A stretch of DNA of 64,000 bases from the NCBI GenBank assembly GCA_045657265.1, contig JAZOSU010000004.1:13990-77989 (forward strand), read 5' to 3'. Below the pieces are notes generated by a model. That model ran no database searches. It had not been told where the DNA came from and saw only the letters and a list, made by a program, of their open reading frames with translations. The DNA is from RGIG9041 sp045657265 (GTDB lineage: Bacteria; Bacillota; Clostridia; Oscillospirales; QAKW01). Positions 51,082 through 59,208 of the stretch are shown piece after piece. A program made the position numbers and the translations under genes. The stretch's first letter is position 1; each line of letters starts with the position of its first letter.

Positions 51082-51588
51082 TTATGCAGGTGTAGCTTCG
51101 TTTTTCTGATCTGCAATTGCCTGAAGGGCACGTGCAAGACCTGAAATGTTGCCGTTGAGGGCATAGAGAAGCATACAAAGAAGCTGTTCTCTTCCGGGCA
51201 TTTTTGAAAGTTTTTCAACTTCAGCTACGCTGATAGCTGCGCCTTCCATAATACCGCCTTTGATTTTAAAGTTTTCGTTTTTCTCAGCAAATTCGCCGAT
51301 GATTTTAGCAGCAGAAACGTGGTCCTCAGAAATAGCAAGAGCTGTTGTTCCGTTAAGGATATCATCAAGACCTTCTATACCTGCTTCTTTAGCAGCAAAT
51401 CTTGTAAGAGTATTCTTAACTACCATATATTTAACGCCGGCTTCTCTGAGCTGCTTACGAAGAGCTGTATCATCTGCAACATTAATACCGCTGTAATCAA
51501 CGAATACGCCTGTTGTAGCATTTTTAAGCTGTTCTGTAAGGTCTGCAACTACCTGTTTTTTTGCCTCTAATACTTTAGCACTTGGCAC
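51082..51588 (-). CDS. rplJ: 50S ribosomal protein L10
   Basis: 168 residues; anchors the L7/L12 stalk and represses its own operon. The family opening PSAKVLEAKKQVVADLTEQL is met from the GTG at 51588. The GTG twelve bases earlier lies directly against the GGAG and would add four residues. NTLTRFAAKEAG and the C-terminal helix that binds L12 are present. Confidence 0.95.
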   Translation of the reverse strand: MPSAKVLEAKKQVVADLTEQLKNATTGVFVDYSGINVADDTALRKQLREAGVKYMVVKNTLTRFAAKEAGIEGLDDILNGTTALAISEDHVSAAKIIGEFAEKNENFKIKGGIMEGAAISVAEVEKLSKMPGREQLLCMLLYALNGNISGLARALQAIADQKNEATPA

Positions 51589-51613
51589 TTTATTTTTCAC
51601 CTCCGTTAGATTT

Positions 51614-51750
51614 GAAATAAAAATGCTCCCAAAGCAGCATACGCCTTAGGAGCATTACGTCATTAATATAATTCAGTAATTTTAAATATCTCCTCGGCGG
51701 GCAATTTTAAGCGTTTTACGCACCAGCTGTCTTTGAAGTATTATTAAATC
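51614..51750 (-). promoter_or_regulatory. ribosomal protein L10 leader RNA
   Basis: The minus-strand leader before rplJ carries the conserved CCCGCCGAGG (51692-51701 on plus), GACAGCTGGTGCG and a late hairpin AATGCTCC/GGAGCATT (51622-51656) followed by TTTTTATTT. This matches the L10 leader that lets L10 (with L12) shut down rplJL transcription. It fills the rplA-rplJ gap. Confidence 0.85.
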
Positions 51751-51756
51751 TTGAAT

Positions 51757-51785
51757 ATAATAACACAAAAAATGTGTTATGTCAA
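51757..51785 (-). promoter_or_regulatory. internal promoter for rplJL
   Basis: Minus-strand TTGACA (51780-51785), 17 bases, TATTAT (51757-51762). The spacer holds ACACATTTTTTGTGT, an inverted repeat. Confidence 0.8.
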
Positions 51786-51789
51786 TAGA

Positions 51790-52482
51790 TTACTGTAATT
51801 TACTTGTGTTAATTCTGATGCCAGGGCCCATTGTAGAAGCTATTGTACAGCTCTTAATGTACTGACCTTTAGCAGCAGCGGGTCTTGCTTTAATGATAGC
51901 ACCCATAAGTGTATCAAAGTTTTCAGCAAGTTTCTCTTTACCAAAAGATACTTTACCCATAGGACAGTGGATAATATTTGTTTTATCCAATCTATACTCA
52001 ATTTTACCAGCTTTGATTTCAGCAATAGCTTTAGCAACGTCCATTGTTACGGTACCTGCTTTGGGGTTAGGCATAAGACCTTTAGGACCAAGCACTCTAC
52101 CAAGACGACCAACAACACCCATCATATCGGGAGTTGCAACTACTACGTCAAATTCAAACCAGTTGTCGTTCTGAATCTTCGGAATAAGATCCTCAGCACC
52201 TACATAATCAGCACCTGCTGCTGTTGCTTCATCTGCTTTGTCACCTTTGGCAAAAACAAGCACACGTGTTGTTTTACCTGTACCGTGAGGCAGAACTACA
52301 GCACCTCTAACCTGCTGATCAGCATGACGTGAGTCAACACCGAGTTTTACGTGTATTTCGACTGTTTCGTCGAATTTAGCTTTAGCTGTTTGTACAACAA
52401 GCTCCATAGCTTCTTCTGTCTCATACAATTTTGCAGAGTCACGAAGCTTGGCGCTTTCGAGATATTTTTTTCCTCTTTTCAC
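51790..52482 (-). CDS. rplA: 50S ribosomal protein L1
   Basis: 230 residues. Seen: RGKKYLESAKL, EIHVKLGVDSRHADQQVRG, VLPHGTGKT, VGRLGRVLGPKGLMPNPK and the C-terminal IASTMGPGIRINTS. GTG start with GGAGG nine bases upstream. It forms the L1 stalk and can repress its own mRNA. Confidence 0.97.
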   Translation of the reverse strand: MKRGKKYLESAKLRDSAKLYETEEAMELVVQTAKAKFDETVEIHVKLGVDSRHADQQVRGAVVLPHGTGKTTRVLVFAKGDKADEATAAGADYVGAEDLIPKIQNDNWFEFDVVVATPDMMGVVGRLGRVLGPKGLMPNPKAGTVTMDVAKAIAEIKAGKIEYRLDKTNIIHCPMGKVSFGKEKLAENFDTLMGAIIKARPAAAKGQYIKSCTIASTMGPGIRINTSKLQ

Positions 52483-52538
52483 CTGTTTAATCCTCCATTC
52501 GTGGTATTGCGGAAATTTCCTCCCACCTGCAAAAGTAA

Positions 52539-52964
52539 TTATTCTTCGACAGTTATGCCCATACTTCTTGCAGTGCCTGCTATCATGCTCATAGCAGTTT
52601 CGATAGTTGCAGCGTTAAGATCGGGCATTTTTGTTTCAGCAATCTGCTTAACCTGATCTTTGGTGAGTTTTGCTACCTTTGTTTTGTTAGGTACTCCCGA
52701 ACCGCTTTCTATACCGGCTGCCTTTTTAATCAGAACAGCTGCAGGCGGAGTTTTTGTGATGAAAGAAAATGAGTGATCCTGATAAACAGTGATAACGACC
52801 GGAATAATATAACCTATATCATTCTTTGTTCTTTCGTTGAACTCCTTTGTAAATGCCATAATATTAACACCGTGCTGACCGAGTGCCGGACCAACAGGTG
52901 GTGCTGGTGTGGCTTTACCTGCGGGAATTTGAAGTTTAATGTAACCTGTAACTTTTTGTGCCAA
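52539..52964 (-). CDS. rplK: 50S ribosomal protein L11
   Basis: 141 residues, the usual length, when started at the TTG at 52964: eight bases after AGGAGG and giving the standard AQKVTGYIKLQIPAGKA opening. A GTG nine bases earlier touches the ribosome binding site and is unlikely. PPVGPALGQHGVNIMAF and the C-terminal SMGITVEE are present. Binds the GTPase centre. Confidence 0.96.
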   Translation of the reverse strand: MAQKVTGYIKLQIPAGKATPAPPVGPALGQHGVNIMAFTKEFNERTKNDIGYIIPVVITVYQDHSFSFITKTPPAAVLIKKAAGIESGSGVPNKTKVAKLTKDQVKQIAETKMPDLNAATIETAMSMIAGTARSMGITVEE

Positions 52965-53080
52965 CTTGAACACCTCCTAAAAAAATGTGGTAAAATAGCG
53001 GAAAGATATTCTCTCCTCCCACCCGCAGTACACAGTACTGCTATATAAACGCAACATAGTTGCCGTTTACACATAAACCA

Positions 53081-53605
53081 TTAATCAACTACTGGCGTTA
53101 CCTGATCAAACGCCACTTCGACAGGAGTCTCCCTGCCGAACATAGAAACTACTACTTTAAGACGACTTGTATCTTTATATACTTCTTCAACAACTCCAAC
53201 GCATCCGTTAAAGCCACCATCAATAATTTTGATACTGTCACCTTTTGTAAATTCATCAGAATAAACAATCTGTTCTACTCCGAGCTTTTTAACCTCTTCC
53301 TCTGAAAGCGGAATCGGTTCTGTTGTTGCACCTACAAACCCTGTAACGCCTCTGGTGTTTCTTACGATAAACCAAGTGTCGTTTGTCATTATCATTTTAA
53401 CAAGTATATAACTCGGGAAAACTTTTCTTTCATATTCCTTTACACCTTTTTCTGTTTTTTCTACAACAGTTTCGGTTGGAACACGAATATCAAAAATCAT
53501 ATCCTCAAGTTTTCTGTTTTCAATGATTTTCTCTAAGTTTGCAGCAACTTTATTCTCATAACCGGAATATGTATGTACTACATACCACTGTGCCTTACCG
53601 GACAT
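53081..53605 (-). CDS. nusG: transcription termination/antitermination protein NusG
   Basis: 174 residues: NGN domain (about 5-110, WYVVHTYSGYENKVAANLE, FPSYILVKM, VRNTRGVTGFVG) and KOW domain (about 122-174, FTKGDSIKIIDGGFNGCVGVV). It links RNA polymerase with Rho or ribosomes. About 115 bases separate it from rplK. Confidence 0.97.
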   Translation of the reverse strand: MSGKAQWYVVHTYSGYENKVAANLEKIIENRKLEDMIFDIRVPTETVVEKTEKGVKEYERKVFPSYILVKMIMTNDTWFIVRNTRGVTGFVGATTEPIPLSEEEVKKLGVEQIVYSDEFTKGDSIKIIDGGFNGCVGVVEEVYKDTSRLKVVVSMFGRETPVEVAFDQVTPVVD

Positions 53606-53641
53606 AACAATTCTCCTTCTTTAGAAAATTTACCTTTTCAC

Positions 53642-53887
53642 TTAACCTAAAAGTGAAGGCAAATCGTTCAAAGCGAACTGAAGTACGGTAGTGAACAGAT
53701 AATCCAGTACAGCTACAAGAACAAATACAACAGCTACAGTGACAAGAACAACTATTGTGTTATTGATCACCTGCTTGGGTGTAGGCCAAATGATTCTTTT
53801 GAAGGTTTCTACTTTTACTTCTTTGAAAAAGCTAACTATTCTTTTGAAAAAAGAAGTTTTCTTTTCCTTTTTAACCTTATCTGACAT
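53642..53887 (-). CDS. secE: preprotein translocase subunit SecE
   Basis: 81 residues, single C-terminal membrane helix (about 42-65) preceded by the conserved FFKEVKVETFKRIIWPTPKQV. It clamps SecY. Standard position before nusG. Confidence 0.95.
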   Translation of the reverse strand: MSDKVKKEKKTSFFKRIVSFFKEVKVETFKRIIWPTPKQVINNTIVVLVTVAVVFVLVAVLDYLFTTVLQFALNDLPSLLG

Positions 53888-53918
53888 TTTGGCTCCTCCT
53901 TAAACAAACTTTACTAAA

Positions 53919-54068
53919 TTACTTAGTTTCTCTATGCAGAGTGTGTTTTTTACAGAATCTGCAATACTTGTTCATTTCAAGTCTGTCGGGATCATTCTTT
54001 TTGTTTTTAACTGTGTCGTAATTTCTCTGCTTGCACTCTGTACATGCAAGTGTAATCTTTACGCGCAT
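53919..54068 (-). CDS. rpmG: 50S ribosomal protein L33
   Basis: 49 residues from the ATG at 54068, with GGAGGTG upstream. The zinc-binding form, with CTEC and CRFC pairs and the ending HTLHRETK. A longer frame starting at 54173 is not needed and has no site. Confidence 0.95.
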   Translation of the reverse strand: MRVKITLACTECKQRNYDTVKNKKNDPDRLEMNKYCRFCKKHTLHRETK

Positions 54069-54156
54069 ATTCGGCACCTCCTGTTTTGCCTCCCTGTTTA
54101 TATTATAGTTCTCATTTTTTTGCACAAAAAAATAAGCCCTATGACAGGTAAACAGA

Positions 54157-54186
54157 ATTATACCATACAGCAAATCATTAAGTCAA
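54157..54186 (-). promoter_or_regulatory. promoter of the rpmG-secE-nusG-rpl operon
   Basis: Minus-strand TTGACT (54181-54186), 18 bases, TATAAT (54157-54162). A second TATAAT lies nearer the gene, around 54107. Confidence 0.65.
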
Positions 54187-54219
54187 TACATTTTTTAAAA
54201 AAACTGTCAGTTATTTTTC

Positions 54220-54248
54220 TTGACTGATTTCTCTGCGTATATTATAAT
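54220..54248 (+). promoter_or_regulatory. promoter of the glycosyltransferase operon
   Basis: TTGACT (54220-54225), 17 bases, TATAAT (54243-54248). Confidence 0.75.
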
Positions 54249-54288
54249 GTATTTATTCATTATTTTAAAGGTCGAAAAGGTGAAATTT

Positions 54289-56475
54289 ATGCCTAAAAAC
54301 ATAGCACTTCTTACAATGTCAATGGATATCGGAGGCGCAGAGACTCACATTTATGAACTCGCTTGCGCTCTTTCTCAGTGCGGTCACAATGTCACTGTTT
54401 TTTCATCCGGCGGTGCATATGTTGAATTATTGAAAGAACACGGCATAAATCACATAACTGCTCCCCTCAACAATAAGAAACCAAAAAATCTTTACACATC
54501 ATACAAATTAATTTGCGATTACATAAAGAACAATCCCGATTGTATTCTACATTCACACACACGAATTTCAAATTTTGCATCTAATTACGCCGCAAAAAAA
54601 TACGGCGTTCCTTTTGTATCGACTGTTCACGGTAAATTCACAACAGGGTTATTTCAGTACTTATTCACCCGTTGGGGAATACGTGCATTATGTGTAAGTG
54701 ACGACCTGAAAACTCACACAATTGAAAATTACGGGTTTGACAGTGAAAAATTAAGAGTTACCGTAAACGGCATAAATCTTAATACCTTTTGTAAAAAGCA
54801 AGACACTGAATTCAAAAAACAGTTAGGTTACAATGATACTGATAAAATCGTTCTTTGTGTATCAAGACTTAACGATACAGCGGCAAACCACGTAGAAAAA
54901 GTACTTTCTTTTTCGGAGGTTCTCTATGCCAACGACAAAAACGTACGCATAGTAATCGTAGGTGACGGCGACCGTTTTTCTGATTTACAAAATCAGGCTA
55001 ATGTAATCAACAGCAGAACAAGAGATAACTTTATTAACCTTGTGGGTTCAAAAACCGACGTACATAAGTTCTGTAACATTGCCGATTTATTCATAGGAAT
55101 TTCACGTTCCGCATTAGAAGCGATAGCGTGTCAGGTTCCTACAATTTTATTAGGAAACCATGGTTATGTAGGATTATTAAACAGCGAAACAGAAGATGCA
55201 TGTATTGAAACCAATTTTACCTGCAGAGGGTATGAATTTCCTGCCAATGCAGAAATCGCTTATCTTGCGTCTGACATTCTTGCAAATCCCGAAAACTACA
55301 AAGACAGTGTCGATTTCGGTTTAGAGCTTGTCAAAAAACGTTATTCAGTTATTAAAATGGCAGAAGACGCTTTGAAAACATATGAAGAAGCTGAAAAAGA
55401 TATCAGAGATTATGATACAATGCTTTGTGGTTATTACGGCAGACAGAATTTAGGTGACGACATTCTTTTAAAAGTAATAACGGATAATCTCAGAAAAGAA
55501 TGCAAAATACAAAAATGTTCACTTCTTACAACAGATACAAAAATCAACCCGTATAAAATTGATAAATGCATTCACAGATTTAATCTTTTGAAAATACGAA
55601 AGTATATGAAACGCACCAGAATGTTTATTCTCGGAGGCGGGTCTATACTGCAGGATGCCACTTCTTCAAGGTCGCTTTACTATTATATCTATATTACCAA
55701 ACTTGCCAAGAAGCTTGGATGCAAAGTCATTTTATACAGCAATGGCATAGGCCCTATAAACAAGCTTTATCACAGAAAAAAAGTCGCTAAACTTTTAGAA
55801 GAAGTAAATTACATTACTGTTCGCGACAACAAGTCTTACGAATACATACGCAAATTAGGTGTAAAAAACCAAAACATACAGATTACGGCAGATGAGGTAT
55901 TTACAATAGACACAAACTGGGTAGACAAGCCTCAGCTTGAAGTTGGCAAGAACTACATATGCGTGAATTTACGCACATCAAGTATCAGTGATAAGTTTAT
56001 TGAAAATATGTCAGGCGCACTGAACCGCATCTATAAAGAAACAGGGCTTACACCTGTACTTTTACCTATGCATTACAATCAAGATATAGGCGCACTGAAA
56101 AAATTATCCAAACATCTTGAGTGTAGCCACAAAGTAATAAACAGAAACATTTCTCACAGCAGTACGTTATCAATACTCAACCAATGCGATGCTGTTATTG
56201 CAGAAAGATTACACGCTATTATATTCGGTTGTATTTTCACCAAACCATTTATAGCAATAAACTACGATCCTAAAGTTTTCTCTCTCTGCGCAGAGCTTGA
56301 TATGTCAGATTTTGTTTTAAGTTCAGCAAACAACAGCACAGATGACATATACAATTTAATTAAATCAATACTTACAAACAAACAAGACATAAAAAACAAG
56401 CTTTCTGAAAAATATCAGGAAAAGAAAGATCTTGCAATTCGCAATTCGCAAATTGCAAATAATATATTAAATTAA
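54289..56475 (+). CDS. GT4 glycosyltransferase fused to CsaB-like polysaccharide pyruvyl transferase
   Basis: 728 residues. Residues 1-360 form a GT-B glycosyltransferase (MSMDIGGAETHIYELACAL at the start, VNGINLNTFCK, VGDGDRFSDL, SRSALEAIACQVPTILLG). Only the second Glu of the usual E-x7-E is seen. Residues about 372-728 form a CsaB/PssM-type pyruvyl transferase (LCGYYGRQNLGDDILL, GGGSILQD, YSNGIGPI, CDAVIAERLHAIIFG). CsaB adds pyruvate to wall polysaccharide, the anchor for S-layer-homology domains. The start at 54289 has AAAAGGTG upstream. The fusion suggests sugar transfer and pyruvylation in one enzyme (inference). Confidence 0.88.
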   Translation: MPKNIALLTMSMDIGGAETHIYELACALSQCGHNVTVFSSGGAYVELLKEHGINHITAPLNNKKPKNLYTSYKLICDYIKNNPDCILHSHTRISNFASNYAAKKYGVPFVSTVHGKFTTGLFQYLFTRWGIRALCVSDDLKTHTIENYGFDSEKLRVTVNGINLNTFCKKQDTEFKKQLGYNDTDKIVLCVSRLNDTAANHVEKVLSFSEVLYANDKNVRIVIVGDGDRFSDLQNQANVINSRTRDNFINLVGSKTDVHKFCNIADLFIGISRSALEAIACQVPTILLGNHGYVGLLNSETEDACIETNFTCRGYEFPANAEIAYLASDILANPENYKDSVDFGLELVKKRYSVIKMAEDALKTYEEAEKDIRDYDTMLCGYYGRQNLGDDILLKVITDNLRKECKIQKCSLLTTDTKINPYKIDKCIHRFNLLKIRKYMKRTRMFILGGGSILQDATSSRSLYYYIYITKLAKKLGCKVILYSNGIGPINKLYHRKKVAKLLEEVNYITVRDNKSYEYIRKLGVKNQNIQITADEVFTIDTNWVDKPQLEVGKNYICVNLRTSSISDKFIENMSGALNRIYKETGLTPVLLPMHYNQDIGALKKLSKHLECSHKVINRNISHSSTLSILNQCDAVIAERLHAIIFGCIFTKPFIAINYDPKVFSLCAELDMSDFVLSSANNSTDDIYNLIKSILTNKQDIKNKLSEKYQEKKDLAIRNSQIANNILN

Positions 56476-56485
56476 GGAAAATAGC

Positions 56486-56899
56486 ATGAGAATACTCGGT
56501 ATAGATTATGGTGACAGACGCACAGGAGTTGCAATGTCCGACGAAACAGAATTTTTAGCAAGTACCGTTTGCACCATCAAAGGACAGGATATGGATTTCG
56601 TTGCAAACGAAGTCGCTGAAATTTACAAGCAAAACGGCGCAGAAAAAATCATTCTCGGTCTTCCGAAAAACATGGACGGAAGTTCAGGATTCCGTGTTGC
56701 TCATACAATGGATTTTAAAGAAAAACTACAACAGCTTTTACCCGATACTGAAATCGTTATGTTTGACGAGCGTATGACCACAATGGCAGCTGCTCAGTAT
56801 ATGAATATTACAGACGTAAGAGGCAAAAAACGCAAACAGACAATCGATGCACTTGCTGCTAAAATCATTCTGCAGGATTATTTAGATTCACAAAAATGA
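56486..56899 (+). CDS. ruvX: Holliday junction resolvase-like protein RuvX/YqgF
   Basis: 137 residues, RNase H fold: RILGIDYGDRRTGVAMSDE, KIILGLPKNMDGSSG, VMFDERMTTMAAAQ and DALAAKIILQDYL. Implicated in 16S rRNA processing. Elsewhere it is near ireB; here ireB is 40 kb away. Its stop overlaps apbE by ATGA. Confidence 0.93.
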   Translation: MRILGIDYGDRRTGVAMSDETEFLASTVCTIKGQDMDFVANEVAEIYKQNGAEKIILGLPKNMDGSSGFRVAHTMDFKEKLQQLLPDTEIVMFDERMTTMAAAQYMNITDVRGKKRKQTIDALAAKIILQDYLDSQK

Positions 56900-57858
56900 A
56901 AAAAATTGTAACATTTTTAGTTTTAGTATCTTTATTGCTTTCGTTATGCAGTTGTAACGTAAAGGTTTCGGAAAACTTATTTGCTATGGATACAGTAATG
57001 AGTTTTTTCCTTGAAGGTAAAAACAGCCGTGAATGTATAACTGAAATTAAAGAAGAAATTAAAAATCTTGAATCTTTATTTTCGGTCACAGATAAAAGCT
57101 CGGAAATAAGCAAAATTAACGCTTTTAATCAAGTGTCGGTCTCAAAGACAACCTCTGATATAATTTCCCGTTCTCTTCAAATAAGTGAGATGACAGACGG
57201 ATATTTTGACATAACCGTTTATCCGATACTTGAGCTTTGGGGATTTACAAAAGATTCTTACAAAATCCCGTCTGATACCGAGATATCATCTGTACTCAAA
57301 TCAGTAAACTACAAAAATGTAAATGTTTCAAACCAGAATATCGGATTTGAAGGAAAAATTGATTTAGGCGGTATTGCGAAGGGATATACATGCGACAAAA
57401 TCTTTGAAATATTAAACAAGCATTCAATTGATGAAGCTATTATATCTTTGGGCGGAAACATACTTATAAAAGGCGATATCAAAAACGTAGGAATTCAGCA
57501 TCCTCTAAGCAGCGAAGAAGTTATTTGTACATTAAAAGAGCAAAACACTTCAATAGTAACCTCAGGTGGATATCAACGTTTTTTTGAAAAAGACGGAAAG
57601 GTTTATCATCACATAATAGACCCAAAAACAGGATATCCTGCAAACAACGGAATTATATCTGCCACAATAATCTGCAAAGACAGTACTCTTGCCGATGCCA
57701 TTTCCACTGCAGTTTACGTAATGGGGATCGAAAAAGCAATTCAGTTATGGCGCAGTGAAAACAATTTCGATATGATTCTCATCACCGAAAATGAAATTTA
57801 TTCAACAGCAGACATCACTGTTTGTGACAGTTCATACAAGTTAAATACTATAGAATAA
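56896..57858 (+). CDS. apbE: FAD:protein FMN transferase
   Basis: 320 residues. Signal peptide with lipobox LSLCSC (Cys near 18), so a surface lipoprotein. ApbE motifs: FAMDTVMSFF, GYFDITVYPILELWG, KIDLGGIAKGYTCDK near 153, the Thr/Asp-metal region YHHIIDPKTGYPA near 235 and DALSTA-like LADAISTAVYVMG. It attaches FMN to extracellular flavoproteins. Coupled to ruvX. Confidence 0.93.
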   Translation: MKKIVTFLVLVSLLLSLCSCNVKVSENLFAMDTVMSFFLEGKNSRECITEIKEEIKNLESLFSVTDKSSEISKINAFNQVSVSKTTSDIISRSLQISEMTDGYFDITVYPILELWGFTKDSYKIPSDTEISSVLKSVNYKNVNVSNQNIGFEGKIDLGGIAKGYTCDKIFEILNKHSIDEAIISLGGNILIKGDIKNVGIQHPLSSEEVICTLKEQNTSIVTSGGYQRFFEKDGKVYHHIIDPKTGYPANNGIISATIICKDSTLADAISTAVYVMGIEKAIQLWRSENNFDMILITENEIYSTADITVCDSSYKLNTIE

Positions 57859-57881
57859 AAAAACCATCCTATGCATATACA
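57853..57881 (+). promoter_or_regulatory. possible sigma-E promoter of spoIIID
   Basis: GAATAAA (57853-57859), 14 bases, CATATACA (57874-57881). The -10 matches CATAYAMT at seven of eight positions. spoIIID is sigma-E dependent in Bacillus and Clostridium. Predicted start about 20 bases before the ATG. Confidence 0.4.
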
Positions 57882-57907
57882 TTAGTAAATGCAATAAGGA
57901 TGGTTTT
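57859..57907 (+). terminator. hairpin after apbE overlapping the spoIIID ribosome binding site
   Basis: AAAAACCATCCTA pairs with TAAGGATGGTTTTT around a 20-base loop, then T7 runs into the spoIIID ATG at 57911. The 3' arm contains the only Shine-Dalgarno-like word, GGATGG. It can end apbE transcripts and would hide the site in read-through RNA. Confidence 0.65.
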
Positions 57908-57910
57908 TTT

Positions 57911-58171
57911 ATGTACTATTCATGTGATGAGCGAGCAAAAGAATTTGCAAGATATATAATTGAAACAGGTGCAACCGTAAGACAAACGGCAAGTACATTT
58001 AAAATTTCAAAGTCTACAGTTCACAAAGACGTAAGTTATCGTTTAAAAAATATTGATTATGATTTATACATAAAAGTCAAAGAAGTTTTAGACAAGAATC
58101 TCAAAGAACGACATATACGCGGCGGTATTGCAACAAAAAACAAATACAAAAGCCTCAGGAAAATTTCCTGA
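57911..58171 (+). CDS. spoIIID: sporulation transcriptional regulator SpoIIID
   Basis: 86 residues, near full-length match to SpoIIID: ERAKEFARYIIETGATVRQTASTFKISKSTVHKDVSYRL (helix-turn-helix), then IDYDLYIKVKEVLDKNLKERHIRGGIATKNKYK (basic C-terminal helix that also contacts DNA). It controls mother-cell genes after sigma-E. In Bacilli it lies beside spoIIQ; here it is 36 kb away behind apbE. A palindromic terminator overlaps its last codons. Confidence 0.95.
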   Translation: MYYSCDERAKEFARYIIETGATVRQTASTFKISKSTVHKDVSYRLKNIDYDLYIKVKEVLDKNLKERHIRGGIATKNKYKSLRKIS

Positions 58172-58177
58172 GGCTTT
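58149..58177. terminator. terminator overlapping the spoIIID stop
   Basis: A near-perfect 29-base palindrome, AAAGCCTCAGGAAA/TTTCCTGAGGCTTT; the stop TGA is within its 3' arm. The T tail is short. Confidence 0.6.
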
Positions 58178-58186
58178 CATCATTAT

Positions 58187-59075
58187 TCTATTATGCCGAT
58201 ACCGAGTATGCTACAAAGATCTTTGACACGCGCAGTATTATCACCATAAGTGATTATATAGTGCTGACACATTACGTTCTGAGCAAACTTTTCTACATCG
58301 TCCATAAATATTTCACGGAGAAGTACTTTTACCTCGCCCCAGAAATCAGGTGAAATAAAAAGTCTATGCTAAACGCACTGAGCAGGACAAGCAAGGATTG
58401 CAATAACACCCGTAAGTTTCTTGTTATCATCGAAAACATACATAAGTTCGATACCTGAGTCGTTACCTGCTTCAAGCGCTTCAAAATCCGCTTTATTGGT
58501 ATCACCCCACATTTGTGAAAAACCGTCGTTATACGTAGCACGTCTGCAAAGACCTACAACTGCTCTACCGAATGCGTTTACATAAGAACCTGATTTGCGG
58601 TTATTCCAAGCATCAAGAATAACTTTTGTAATGTTTTCTACGAGAAGATCAAAAACCTCTTCATTTGTAGCAATTTCGGGATTATTTGTAATAGGTGCGC
58701 TGTCTATATATTTTTTACCTTCAGGAAGATACTGTTCAAGTTTAACTTTAAAACCACCAACTGCACCATATTTAGATGAACGCTGTTTTCTCGGATAGCA
58801 AGGACCTGTATGTGTATGTATAGCTGAAATTATAATTTTTTCAGGGTCGATTCCTACTGTGTTATCTGCAAGACGCGCTCTGATAGCTTCAACAGGGTTA
58901 AAACTTACTGCAACAAGGTCACAGCTGACAAAAAACATCTGTTCATTTCCGCTTTCAACTGCAAAAGCGGTTGCGGTAAGTTCTTTTTCAACGTATTCTG
59001 AAATACGTTCTGCAAACTGACCTGCAAGGCTTATTTTTTATCCGGTGTTATGCTGATTTCTGACCAACCTATCAT
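58187..59075 (-). pseudogene. neutral ceramidase-like protein, disrupted
   Basis: Leftward fragments of a neutral/alkaline ceramidase-like protein. MIGWSEISITPDKK begins at 59075 and stops. One missing A in a run near 59035-59040 restores the frame, giving ISLAGQFAERISEYV, then FFVSCDLVAVSF, AIHTHTGPCYPRK (zinc motif) and CPAQCV. A TAG at 58366-58368 interrupts where relatives have a Glu (GAG to TAG). Reading resumes HRLFISPDFWGEVKVLL and diverges to a stop near 58187. The final 40 residues do not look like the family, suggesting a deletion. This is the only content of 58178-59176. Confidence 0.75.
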
Positions 59076-59179
59076 TAATTTACTGATGATTTTTCACCTC
59101 TCAATATTATTATCGTTTAAGGATACATTATCTAAATTTATTTTCAATAACACAACATACGAAACAATTTCGAAATTTT

Positions 59180-59208
59180 AAAAGGCGGTTAAAAATAACC
59201 GCCTTTTA
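59180..59208. terminator. terminator after the membrane-anchored protein gene
   Basis: AAAAGGCGGTTA/TAACCGCCTTTT hairpin directly downstream of the stop at 59209. Confidence 0.8.
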
